From: Paracoccus maritimus
GTDB lineage: Bacteria > Pseudomonadota > Alphaproteobacteria > Rhodobacterales > Rhodobacteraceae
Direction of reading: 5' to 3'
Assembly (NCBI RefSeq): GCF_025195095.1
Contig: NZ_JANAVZ010000001.1
Coordinates: 248,001-312,000 of the forward strand
DNA length: 64,000 nucleotides
Part shown: positions 45,731-53,759 of the stretch, one piece after another
Numbering within the stretch: position 1 is the first letter of the stretch
Layout of the letters: each line of letters starts with the position of its first letter
The notes under the pieces: generated by a model
What the model saw: only the letters and a program-made list of their open reading frames with translations
Databases searched by the model: none
Told to the model about the DNA's origin: nothing
Made by a program: the position numbers and the translations under genes

Positions 45731-46525
45731 ATGGCCGACAGCACGGCAGGCAAGAAAAAGGAAGGCATCTGGGAGACGGTCAAGACGATCTTCTGGGCGC
45801 TGGTCATCGCGGGCATCTTTCGCACCCTGTTCTTTCAGCCGTTCTGGATCCCGTCAGGGTCGATGAAGGACACGCTGCTGATCGGCGATTTCCTGTTCGT
45901 CAACAAGATGGCCTATGGCTATTCCCAGTATTCCTGCCCCTTCGCGCTGTGCCCGATCAGCGGCCGGATCCTTGGCAGCGACCCCGAGCGTGGCGATGTC
46001 GTCGTGTTCCGCCATCCCACCCGCGGGGTCGATTTCATCAAGCGCGTCATCGGCCTGCCCGGCGACACGGTGCAGATGCGCGGTGGCCGGCTGTGGCTGA
46101 ACGGTGAAGAGGTTCAGACCGACGCGGCTGGCGATTTCGTCGAGATCAAGGAACAGCAGGGTCCTCAGGGCTTGATCCCGCGCTGTGCGAACGATCCGGT
46201 TGCCGAAGGCGGCGAATGCATCAAGCCGCGTTTCACCGAAACCCTGCCGAACGGTGTCAGCCATGACGTGCTGAACATTGTCGATGGCTGGGTGGCCGAC
46301 GACACGCCGACCTTCACCGTGCCAGAAGGTCAGTATTTCTTCATGGGCGACAATCGCGACAATTCCGAAGATTCGCGCTTCCCGCAACAGGTCGGTGGTC
46401 TGGGCTTCGTGCCTGCGGATTATCTGATCGGACGCGCCGACCGGATCATGTTCAGCTCGGCCGGGCGGTCGCTGCTGTATTTCTGGACCTGGCGGGCGGA
46501 TCGTTTCTTCAAGGCGGTCGAGTGA
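45731..46525 (+). CDS. lepB: signal peptidase I
   Basis: Inner-membrane protease that removes signal peptides (264 aa). One N-terminal membrane helix (about 20-38) and the Ser-Lys dyad: Ser44 in [10 protein letters not shown] and Lys104 in [14 protein letters not shown]-terminal box [12 protein letters not shown] loop with two Cys ([14 protein letters not shown], 69 and 74) could be a disulfide. Its stop overlaps rnc. Confidence 0.93.
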   Translation: MADSTAGKKKEGIWETVKTIFWALVIAGIFRTLFFQPFWIPSGSMKDTLLIGDFLFVNKMAYGYSQYSCPFALCPISGRILGSDPERGDVVVFRHPTRGVDFIKRVIGLPGDTVQMRGGRLWLNGEEVQTDAAGDFVEIKEQQGPQGLIPRCANDPVAEGGECIKPRFTETLPNGVSHDVLNIVDGWVADDTPTFTVPEGQYFFMGDNRDNSEDSRFPQQVGGLGFVPADYLIGRADRIMFSSAGRSLLYFWTWRADRFFKAVE

Positions 46526-47211
46526 CGCCTTCGGCCGATATCCGGGCCTTCATGGGCCGGCTTGGGCATGACTTTGCGCGGCCCGAACTGCTGGTGCGCG
46601 CGCTGACCCACGGCTCGATCGCCTCGGCGACGCGTCCGGATAACCAGCGGCTGGAATTCCTGGGCGACCGGGTGCTGGGCCTGGTGATGGCCGAGGCGCT
46701 GTTTCGCGCCGACCTGAAGGCCAGCGAGGGGCAGCTTGCACCGCGATACAACGCGCTGGTGAAGGGCGAGACCTGCGCGGCCATGGCCCGGGAAATCGGC
46801 CTGGGCGACGTGCTGAAGCTGGGCCGTTCCGAGATGCTGTCGGGCGGACGGCGCAAAGAGGCCTTGCTGGCCGACGCGATGGAGGCGGTGATCGCCGCCG
46901 TCTATCTGGATGCCGGATTCGACACCGCGCGCGACATGATCCTGCGCCTGTGGCGGGACCGGCTGGACAGCCTTGACGACGATCCGCGCGACGCCAAGAC
47001 CGCTTTGCAGGAATGGGCGCAGGCCAATGGCATGCCACCGCCCGCCTATGACCAGACGGACCGCAGCGGCCCCGATCATGCGCCCGTCTTTCACATCACC
47101 GCACGGCTGGCCGACGGCCGCGAGGCACATGCCAGCGGCGCCGGGACCAAGCGCAGCATCGAACAGGCGGCCGCGCAAGCGCTGCTGGACCGGCTGGAGG
47201 GCCGCGAATGA
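46522..47211 (+). CDS. rnc: ribonuclease III
   Basis: Double-strand RNA endonuclease (229 aa). The signature is [20 protein letters not shown] (usual NERLEFLGDSVL, with N/Q and R variants); [16 protein letters not shown] holds the second metal site. A double-strand RNA-binding domain occupies about 155-225 ([31 protein letters not shown]). Starts at GTG 46522, overlapping the lepB stop. The stop overlaps era. Confidence 0.93.
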   Translation: MTPSADIRAFMGRLGHDFARPELLVRALTHGSIASATRPDNQRLEFLGDRVLGLVMAEALFRADLKASEGQLAPRYNALVKGETCAAMAREIGLGDVLKLGRSEMLSGGRRKEALLADAMEAVIAAVYLDAGFDTARDMILRLWRDRLDSLDDDPRDAKTALQEWAQANGMPPPAYDQTDRSGPDHAPVFHITARLADGREAHASGAGTKRSIEQAAAQALLDRLEGRE

Positions 47212-48122
47212 CCGACAAGACCACTCGTGCGGGCTTTGTCGCCCTGATCGGCGAACCCAATGCCGGCAAATCGACATTGCTGAACCGCATGGTCGGCGCC
47301 AAGGTCAGCATCGTGACCCACAAGGTCCAGACCACCCGCGCCCGGATCCGCGGCATCGCCATTTCGGGCGATAGCCAGATCGTGTTTGTGGACACGCCGG
47401 GCATCTTCCGCCCGCGCCGCCGGCTGGATCGCAGCATGGTCGCGGCGGCCTGGGGCGGGGCGTCCGACGCCGACATCATCCTGTTGCTGATCGAGGCGCA
47501 TCGCGGCCTGACCGACGGCGCGCAGGCGATCATCGACCAGTTGGCCGCGCTGGACCGCAAGACCCCGGTCGCACTGATCATCAACAAGATCGACCGGGTG
47601 AAATCCGAGGCGCTGCTTGCCCTGTCGCAGAAGCTGAACGAAGCCTATCCGTTCGAACGGACCTTCATGATCTCGGCCGAGAAGGGATATGGCTGCGACG
47701 ATCTGCGGGACTGGCTGGCCGAAACCTTGCCTGCGGGGCCGTGGCTGTATCCGGAAGACCAGATCGCGGATCTGCCGATGCGGATGATCGCGGCCGAGAT
47801 CACCCGCGAAAAGCTGACCCTTCGCCTGCACGAGGAAATCCCCTATCAGCTGACGGTCGAGACCGAGGCGTGGGAGGAACGCAAGGACGGCAGCGCGCGG
47901 GTCGATCAGATCATCTATGTCTCTCGCGCGGGTCACAAGGGCATTGTGCTGGGCAAGGGCGGCGAGACGGTCAAGGCCGTCGGTCAGGCTGCCCGCGCGG
48001 AACTGGAGGAATTCATGGGCCGCCGCGTGCATCTGTTCCTGCAGGTCAAGCTGCGCGAGAACTGGCAGGACGAGGCCGAGCGGTATGGCGAGATCGGCCT
48101 AGATTTCCGCGATGGCGACTAG
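47208..48122 (+). CDS. era: GTPase Era
   Basis: Ribosome-assembly GTPase that binds 16S rRNA (304 aa). G-motifs: [25 protein letters not shown] domain lies at the C-terminus (about 200-290), with [22 protein letters not shown] as its KH core. Starts at ATG 47208 overlapping rnc. Confidence 0.94.
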   Translation: MTDKTTRAGFVALIGEPNAGKSTLLNRMVGAKVSIVTHKVQTTRARIRGIAISGDSQIVFVDTPGIFRPRRRLDRSMVAAAWGGASDADIILLLIEAHRGLTDGAQAIIDQLAALDRKTPVALIINKIDRVKSEALLALSQKLNEAYPFERTFMISAEKGYGCDDLRDWLAETLPAGPWLYPEDQIADLPMRMIAAEITREKLTLRLHEEIPYQLTVETEAWEERKDGSARVDQIIYVSRAGHKGIVLGKGGETVKAVGQAARAELEEFMGRRVHLFLQVKLRENWQDEAERYGEIGLDFRDGD

Positions 48123-48130
48123 GAGCGGCG

Positions 48131-48466
48131 ATGCCTGAGCCACGGCTGGCGGCGGGGGTCTGGGTGTCGGCCTATCTGGCGCGTCTGGGTCAGGCCAACA
48201 TTCCGGCCTATGTGATTGCGCATGGCGACGAGACCGCCGGGGCCGTGCTGGTCAAATGCGCGCGACTGGACGGCACCGCCCAGCTTTACGCGCGGGAGTG
48301 GGATTTCGAAACCGATGCGCGGCCGTGGCGGATCACCACCGACGGCCCCGAACCCGACGTGGACGCGGCAATCCGCCGGCAGCGGGGCTTCGACCCCGAT
48401 CTGTGGGTCATCGAGATTGAAAGCCGCGATGGGCGCACACTGCTGGACCAGGAAGGCTTGGCGTAG
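48131..48466 (+). CDS. DUF1491 protein
   Basis: A 111-aa cytoplasmic protein, EPRLAAGVWVSAYLARLGQA onward, ending DPDLWVIEIESRDGRTLLDQ. This is the DUF1491 family, which in alphaproteobacteria commonly lies beside era or recO. Function unknown. AGGAG precedes ATG 48131. It appears to be the last gene of the operon before the Hint segment. Confidence 0.8.
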   Translation: MPEPRLAAGVWVSAYLARLGQANIPAYVIAHGDETAGAVLVKCARLDGTAQLYAREWDFETDARPWRITTDGPEPDVDAAIRRQRGFDPDLWVIEIESRDGRTLLDQEGLA

Positions 48467-48478
48467 GGCTGTCACAAG

Positions 48479-48494
48479 ATCGGGTATGCCCGAT
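48479..48494 (+). terminator. hairpin after DUF1491
   Basis: A 6-bp stem ATCGGG / CCCGAT with a TATG loop lies 12 bases after the stop. It has no T-run, so a terminator role is tentative. Confidence 0.35.
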
Positions 48495-48534
48495 GGTGGC
48501 AGCCCCAACAAAACGTGTCTGCGCTCACGCGGCA

Positions 48535-48549
48535 TTAACGTATTGTTAA
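48535..48549 (+). promoter_or_regulatory. TTAA-N7-TTAA CtrA-type box upstream of Hint gene 1
   Basis: TTAA (48535-48538), seven bases, TTAA (48546-48549), matching the full CtrA binding pattern of alphaproteobacteria. It ends 43 bases before ATG 48593. Such a site is rare in high-GC DNA, which makes chance less likely. Binding is not shown. Confidence 0.55.
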
Positions 48550-48592
48550 GCAGTTTTCCCTCTGATGCCGGCCAGCTTGGTCGGAGATTGTC

Positions 48593-49762
48593 ATGGCATT
48601 CACCTTTACCGTGATCGAATGGGATTCGGTGAACGATCCCGACGGTATGTTCCGGCGCAGCGGGCAATCCGAAGGCGAGATCGGATCGGGCGGCAGGATC
48701 GATGTCAGCACCGCCTCGTTCGACAGTCTTGGCACCGCGCAAGTGACCACGGCACGTGCCGACGGCCGCGATGAGTTTCCTGACGATGACGGCGCGCGGC
48801 TGGATTCGCCGGTCACACTGAACGGCATCGACTATGCGCCGGGAAGCAATGTCGAGGCCGATTTCGAGATGATCCTGGTTGATCCGGCAAGCGGACTGCA
48901 TTTCCGCGCCACATGGCTGGCCATCGACAACCAACCCGTCGGGATCAGCATCTCGCGGGGCTGGGACATCCAGCAGGGGCGGTACGTCCCCGGCGCGGCA
49001 GGGCTGTACGCGCCGGGAACCACGCTGACGCTGATCGACGGCGACAGCCTGCACCAGACGCCGAACCTTGTGGACTTCACCCGCAATGCCAGCTTTCTCA
49101 GCAGCGGGGCGGGGACGCGGGCGCAGCTGGATCGCGATGGTGCGGTGGTCTGCTTCGCTGCGGGCACGCGGATCGCCACGCCCATCGGCGAACGCGCGGT
49201 CCAGTCACTGCGCGTCGGCGACCTGGTTCTGACGCGGGATCATGGCGCGCAGCCGGTTCGCTGGACCGCGTGCCGCCACGTGGGACCGCGGATGCTGTCG
49301 GCCTTTCCGAAGTTGCGTCCGATCAGGATTGCGGCCGGTGCACTTGGTGCGGGTCTGCCGCGTCGCGACCTGCTGCTGTCCCCGCAACACCGTGTCCTGG
49401 TGCGGTCCGCGGTGGCGCGCCGGATGTTCGATGTCGACGAGGTGCTGATCGCCGCTCATCATCTTGTCGGCCTGCCGGGCATTGCGCGGCAGGATGATCT
49501 GCAAGATCTGGACTACTGGCATTTCGCCTGTGATCGGCACGAGATCGTGCTGGCAGACGGCGCCCCGGCCGAGACCCTGTTTCCGGGGCCGCAGGCATTG
49601 CGCGCGCTGCATCCCGCCGCGCGGATCGAGTTGCTGTCATTGTTCCCGGAACTGGCCGCGCTTCTTGAACCGGCCAGGCCCTTTGCCGAGGCAGGGGCGG
49701 GACGAAACCTTGCCCGTCGCCACCTTCGCAACGCAAGGCCGCTTCTGTCGCCGGTGCCGTGA
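48593..49762 (+). CDS. Hint-domain protein (Hedgehog/intein type), copy 1
   Basis: A 389-aa protein. The first 180 residues are a beta-rich, Asp/Gly-rich passenger with no recognised family. A Hint_2 domain follows from Cys187 (VVCFAAGTRIATP, RVGDLVLTRDHGAQPVRW, SPQHRVLVRS, HEIVLADGAPAETLFPGP). The last 40 residues are a Pro/Arg/Leu tail. Cys and the block-B His suggest autocleavage at the Hint start is possible. No signal peptide is present; export, if any, might use type I secretion. GGAG precedes ATG 48593. Confidence 0.8.
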   Translation: MAFTFTVIEWDSVNDPDGMFRRSGQSEGEIGSGGRIDVSTASFDSLGTAQVTTARADGRDEFPDDDGARLDSPVTLNGIDYAPGSNVEADFEMILVDPASGLHFRATWLAIDNQPVGISISRGWDIQQGRYVPGAAGLYAPGTTLTLIDGDSLHQTPNLVDFTRNASFLSSGAGTRAQLDRDGAVVCFAAGTRIATPIGERAVQSLRVGDLVLTRDHGAQPVRWTACRHVGPRMLSAFPKLRPIRIAAGALGAGLPRRDLLLSPQHRVLVRSAVARRMFDVDEVLIAAHHLVGLPGIARQDDLQDLDYWHFACDRHEIVLADGAPAETLFPGPQALRALHPAARIELLSLFPELAALLEPARPFAEAGAGRNLARRHLRNARPLLSPVP

Positions 49763-49807
49763 CAAATCATGCTGGCGCTGCCATGAATTGCAGCATATGC
49801 AATCTGA

Positions 49808-50743
49808 ATGAGCAGCCTGCCCGATCAGACCGGCGATTCCCCGCGTGGCCTGGCCTTTGCCGTCACGGCATATGGCCTGTGGGGGTTGCTGCCGATCTAC
49901 ATGAAGGCGCTGTCTCATATTCCGGCCGCCGAGATCATTGCCCACAGGGTGATCTGGTCGCTGCCCATCGCCGCTGCCGTCCTGCTGTATCAGCGTCGCG
50001 CGGACGATGTTCTTGCAGCGCTGCGCCGTCCCCGGTTGCTGGCGATGGCCGGGCTGACGGCGGCGCTGATCTCGGTCAATTGGCTGACCTATGTCTGGGC
50101 GATCACGCATGATCACGCGCTGGACGCCGCGCTTGGCTATTACATCAACCCGCTGTTCAGCGTCGCCCTCGGCGGCCTGCTTTTGGGCGAGCGGCTGAAC
50201 CGCGCCAAGTTGCTGGCGATCGGGCTGGCCCTGACGGCGGTCGTCATCCTGACGGTGCAGGCGGGCCGGTTGCCGATCGTTGCCGTGACCCTGACGCTGA
50301 GTTGGGGGTTCTATGCCTATTTCAAGAAAAGCCTGCCCCTGGGCCCCAATCAAGGCTTCACGTTGGAAGTGATGCTGCTGTGCCCGCTGGCGCTGGTCTA
50401 TCTTGGCTGGCTGGTGACAGCGGGTCACGGTGATTTCCTTGGCGGCACCACGACGGACATGCTGCTGCTTCTGGGATGCGGTCCCGTCACGGCAATTCCG
50501 CTGCTTTTCTACGCCAACGGGGCCAAGCTGCTGCGGCTGTCAACCATCGGCATCCTGCAATACATCACCCCCACGATGATTTTCCTGTGTGCCGTCATGC
50601 TGTTCGACGAGCCTTTCGGGACGGCGCGGATGATCGCCTTCCCGATGATCTGGGCGGCGTTGGCCATCTACAGCTTTTCGTTGTTCCGCGAGGCCGGCGC
50701 CAGACGCCGCGCCGCCTCGGCGACGACCCGCCGAATGCAGTAG
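49808..50743 (+). CDS. rarD: RarD-like EamA transporter
   Basis: Ten-helix drug/metabolite transporter (311 aa) of the EamA family, matching RarD (chloramphenicol-sensitive protein): AYGLWGLLPIYMKAL, EIIAHRVIWSLP, SVNWLTYVWAI, LGYYINPLFSVALG, GPVTAIPLLFYANGAKLL. The substrate is unknown. It sits between the two Hint genes on the same strand. Confidence 0.88.
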   Translation: MSSLPDQTGDSPRGLAFAVTAYGLWGLLPIYMKALSHIPAAEIIAHRVIWSLPIAAAVLLYQRRADDVLAALRRPRLLAMAGLTAALISVNWLTYVWAITHDHALDAALGYYINPLFSVALGGLLLGERLNRAKLLAIGLALTAVVILTVQAGRLPIVAVTLTLSWGFYAYFKKSLPLGPNQGFTLEVMLLCPLALVYLGWLVTAGHGDFLGGTTTDMLLLLGCGPVTAIPLLFYANGAKLLRLSTIGILQYITPTMIFLCAVMLFDEPFGTARMIAFPMIWAALAIYSFSLFREAGARRRAASATTRRMQ

Positions 50744-50759
50744 ATAGCGGCCCTGACAT

Positions 50760-50784
50760 TTGCATCGTCTGCAAGTTTATGCAA
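50760..50784 (+). promoter_or_regulatory. TTGCAT-N13-ATGCAA inverted repeat upstream of Hint gene 2
   Basis: TTGCAT (50760-50765) and ATGCAA (50779-50784) form a separated inverted repeat, with an internal TGCAA. It ends about 50 bases before the Hint gene 2 start, in the gap after rarD. Possibly an operator or promoter. Confidence 0.35.
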
Positions 50785-50836
50785 CTCATGAATGAAGCTG
50801 GATCAGGCGCTTCAACGCAAGGCTTCAGGAGTATGC

Positions 50837-51958
50837 ATGCCGACGACATGGAACGCCCTTTACATGGGCCGGATCGCAACGAATATCGACACCATCGAAG
50901 GCAACAACCTTGCCGAAAACCGGAATGCGACGTCGGTGCTGGGGACCTATGGCAACGGCGGAAATCGCGGTGGTCTGACACAGCCGCTATACGATTCAGT
51001 ATCGACCATCACCACGCAGGACAATGTGGCGCCTTCCACCTCGTTGAACGCGAACAACACCGGCGGCGCCTTCGACTTCTTTCAGGCGGACAGGAACGGC
51101 GACGGAACGCCCGAAAACTATAGTTTTGATGGCCTTTTCAGCTACAACGCGACGCTGAACTATTTCGATGGCACGACCTCGAACTCTGTCGTGCTGGTCG
51201 CGCAGATGACCAATGGTGACATGTATCTGGTGCCGCCATCCTCTGCTGCTGCCGCGGATCCGGCATTGACCGCCAAGGCGATCAGTTCGGTCAGCTTGAT
51301 CAGCGCAGAGGCGGACCAGACCTTCAATCTGACTCGCGACCGGCAGGTTACAGAATTTGCCTGCTTTGCGGTAGGAACGCTGATCGAAACGCCTGAAGGG
51401 GCGATCCCGGTCGAAGATCTTGTGGTCGGCGATCTTGTGACGACGGCAGACGGCGGCCCGCGACCGATACGCTGGGTTGGATCTGCGCGTATCGATCTGA
51501 CAAGGGCGCCGCATCTGCGGCCCGTTCGCATCAGCCGCGGTGCGCTGGGACCTAACCAGCCATTGCGGGATCTGGTCGTATCGCCCCAGCATCGCATCCT
51601 GATCCGGTCGGCGATCGCGCAGCGCATGTTCGGCACGACCGAGGTGCTGGTGGCCGCAAAGCAGCTGTTGCAGATCGACGGGATCGACACGGCCGACGAC
51701 ATGGCCGATGTGACCTATGTGCATTTCATGTTCGACGCGCATCAGCTTGTCTGTTCGAACGGCGCGATGACGGAATCCCTGTTCACGGGGCCGCAGGCGA
51801 TGAAATCGGTCGGAGCCGAAGCGCGCCGCGAGATTCTTGAACTGTTCCCGGATATCGAGGCGACGCCGGCCGAACCCGCGCGTCCTTTGGTCAAGGGCAG
51901 CAAAGGGCGCCGCCTTGCCGAACGCCACGCCGCGAATGGGCGCGTTCTGGTGTCTTGA
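50837..51958 (+). CDS. Hint-domain protein (Hedgehog/intein type), copy 2
   Basis: A 373-aa relative of copy 1. It starts MPTTWNALYMG, a start typical of this Rhodobacteraceae group, with CAGGAG upstream. The N-terminal 170 residues differ completely from copy 1 and include DRNGDGTPE (about 85-93), a possible calcium-binding DxNxDG loop. The Hint domain begins at Cys176 (ACFAVGTLIETPEGAIPVED, GDLVTTADGGPRPIRWVG, SPQHRILIRS, AHQLVCSNGAMTESLFTGPQAM). The C-terminal tail matches copy 1. ATG 50837 is chosen over 50792. Confidence 0.8.
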   Translation: MPTTWNALYMGRIATNIDTIEGNNLAENRNATSVLGTYGNGGNRGGLTQPLYDSVSTITTQDNVAPSTSLNANNTGGAFDFFQADRNGDGTPENYSFDGLFSYNATLNYFDGTTSNSVVLVAQMTNGDMYLVPPSSAAAADPALTAKAISSVSLISAEADQTFNLTRDRQVTEFACFAVGTLIETPEGAIPVEDLVVGDLVTTADGGPRPIRWVGSARIDLTRAPHLRPVRISRGALGPNQPLRDLVVSPQHRILIRSAIAQRMFGTTEVLVAAKQLLQIDGIDTADDMADVTYVHFMFDAHQLVCSNGAMTESLFTGPQAMKSVGAEARREILELFPDIEATPAEPARPLVKGSKGRRLAERHAANGRVLVS

Positions 51959-52016
51959 CTTGCCCGCAGCGCCGCGGCGTGACAGCCTGCACAGGTCTTG
52001 GCGAAGGGGACCACGC

Positions 52017-52457
52017 ATGGCACTGCCGCGGCAACGAGTGACGCTGATCACGCTGGGTGTCGGGGATTTGGACCGGGCGCGCGATTTCTATGCCGGCTGG
52101 GGTTGGCAGGCGCATCCCGCGTCGCAGCCGGGGATCATCTTCTACCAGATGAACGGAACCGTTCTTGGCCTGTTTGGCCGCGGCGATCTGGCTGCCGATC
52201 AGGGCCGGTCCGGTGCCGCGCTGGGAACCGGGGCCGTCACCCTGGCGCAGAACTGTGCTGACGAGGCCGAAACCGACGCGGTGTTCGACGCCGCGCTGCA
52301 GGCCGGTGCCGCCTGCCTGAAACGTCCCGAGAAGGTCTTCTGGGGCGGGTATTCGGGCTATTTCGCCGATCCCGACGGGCATGTCTGGGAAATCGCCTGC
52401 AATCCGTTCTGGCCGCTGGCCGCGGATGGGTCGCTGACGCTTCCGGACCCGGACTGA
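52017..52457 (+). CDS. VOC/glyoxalase family protein
   Basis: A 146-aa protein of the vicinal oxygen chelate superfamily: RVTLITLGVGDLDRARDFYAG at the start and DPDGHVWEIACNPFWP near the end, as in glyoxalase-like metalloenzymes. Substrate unknown. ATG 52017; recO begins 10 bases after its stop, so it may be cotranscribed with it. Confidence 0.82.
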   Translation: MALPRQRVTLITLGVGDLDRARDFYAGWGWQAHPASQPGIIFYQMNGTVLGLFGRGDLAADQGRSGAALGTGAVTLAQNCADEAETDAVFDAALQAGAACLKRPEKVFWGGYSGYFADPDGHVWEIACNPFWPLAADGSLTLPDPD

Positions 52458-52467
52458 GCGTGCGCCG

Positions 52468-53184
52468 ATGGAATGGCAGGGCGAGGGCACCGTCATCGCG
52501 AGGCGGCCGCATGGCGAAAACGCCGTCATCATCGATGTGCTGACTGCCCGGCACGGCCGCCATGCCGGGCTGGTGCCGGGCGGCGCGTCGCGCAAGCGTG
52601 CCGCGATGCTGCAACCCGGGGCGCGGCTGGATTTGCGGTGGCGCGCGCGGTCGGATGACCAGCTTGGACATTTCAGCGCCGAACCGCTGCACCTGCGCGC
52701 GGGGCTGCTGGCCGATCCGCTGGGGCTGGCGGGGCTGAACGCGGTCTGCGCGCTTTTGATGTTCACCCTGCCGGAACGTGATCCGCATCCCGCGCTGGTC
52801 GCCATGACCGAGGTGTTGCTGGAAGACATGGACGCAGGCCGTGACTGGGCGGGCGATTATCTTCGCTGGGAAATGAAACTGCTGGACGAGATGGGCTTTG
52901 GCCTCGACCTGTCCTCATGCGCGGTCACGGGGGCGCATGAAGGGCTATGCTATGTCAGCCCGCGGTCGGGCAGGGCGGTCAGTCGCGCGGGCGCCGGCGA
53001 GTGGGCGGACAGGCTGCTGCCACTGCCCCGGATCATGGGCGGGGCCGGGGATAATCGCGGCAATGGCCTGGCCGAGGGGCTGGCGATCACCGGACATTTC
53101 CTTGAACAACGCGTCGCGGCCGAGATGGTCGGCCGCAGCCTGCCCGCGGCACGCGACCGCCTTGTCAGGCGGTTGGCCGTATAG
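52468..53184 (+). CDS. recO: DNA repair protein RecO
   Basis: RecFOR recombination mediator (238 aa). N-terminal OB-fold domain (GTVIARRPHGENAVIIDVLTARHG, about 5-80) and an alpha-helical C-terminal domain with LLDEMGFGLDLSSCAVTG and LYVSPRSG-like CYVSPRSGRAVS. It usually sits near era, from which it is separated here by the Hint segment. Confidence 0.9.
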   Translation: MEWQGEGTVIARRPHGENAVIIDVLTARHGRHAGLVPGGASRKRAAMLQPGARLDLRWRARSDDQLGHFSAEPLHLRAGLLADPLGLAGLNAVCALLMFTLPERDPHPALVAMTEVLLEDMDAGRDWAGDYLRWEMKLLDEMGFGLDLSSCAVTGAHEGLCYVSPRSGRAVSRAGAGEWADRLLPLPRIMGGAGDNRGNGLAEGLAITGHFLEQRVAAEMVGRSLPAARDRLVRRLAV

Positions 53185-53208
53185 CGCGGCTCCGCCTGAC
53201 GCAAGCCA

Positions 53209-53682
53209 TCACTGGCTGGCGCGCGCACGCTCCAGCGCGTCGGCGCCGCTGGCCTTGACGCCATGTTCGAAGATCAGCCAGGTCTGCGGCGATTTCACCT
53301 TCAGAACGCCGCCGTAATATTCCATCCCGGTGGCCTGCTGCAGGACCGACAGGAACCGGCTCTCGATCTGCTGGTCCTTGCAGGTGGCCTTGGTCGAGAC
53401 GATCGGCGACAGCGACACTGCCGGCAGTTCGGCATTGTTCTGTGCCGAATAGCTGTTGCAGGGGGCGTTGCCCGACAGGCGCTTTTCTTCGACAAGCAGG
53501 CTGACATTGCGCAGCGGCACGGTCTGACCGTCCATGCCGACCAGCACATAGTTACCGCCCGGGATGAAGCCGCGATCCTCGCCCCCGGCGACGGCTGCGG
53601 GAGATGTCGGCTCGCATGCGGCCAGCGCCAATGTGGCGAAAGCCGCAGTCAGGGCAAGACGAGGGCGGTTCAGGCGGGGCAT
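53209..53682 (-). CDS. META-domain (HslJ-like) lipoprotein
   Basis: A 157-aa lipoprotein. Signal ends at a lipobox (LAAC). The mature domain has GGNYVLVGMDGQTVPLRNVS and NAPCNSYSAQ, the NxxC/NxY pattern of META/HslJ domains. Role unknown; META domains often occur in heat-shock or motility proteins. GAAGGAGA precedes ATG 53682. It faces recO tail to tail. Confidence 0.75.
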   Translation of the reverse strand: MPRLNRPRLALTAAFATLALAACEPTSPAAVAGGEDRGFIPGGNYVLVGMDGQTVPLRNVSLLVEEKRLSGNAPCNSYSAQNNAELPAVSLSPIVSTKATCKDQQIESRFLSVLQQATGMEYYGGVLKVKSPQTWLIFEHGVKASGADALERARASQ

Positions 53683-53759
53683 GGCGGTCTCCTTCGGGCG
53701 CGAATCACTTATGAACGCGATAAAATCGTCGCGGTTCCAGCACTCTAGCCCAAACGATC

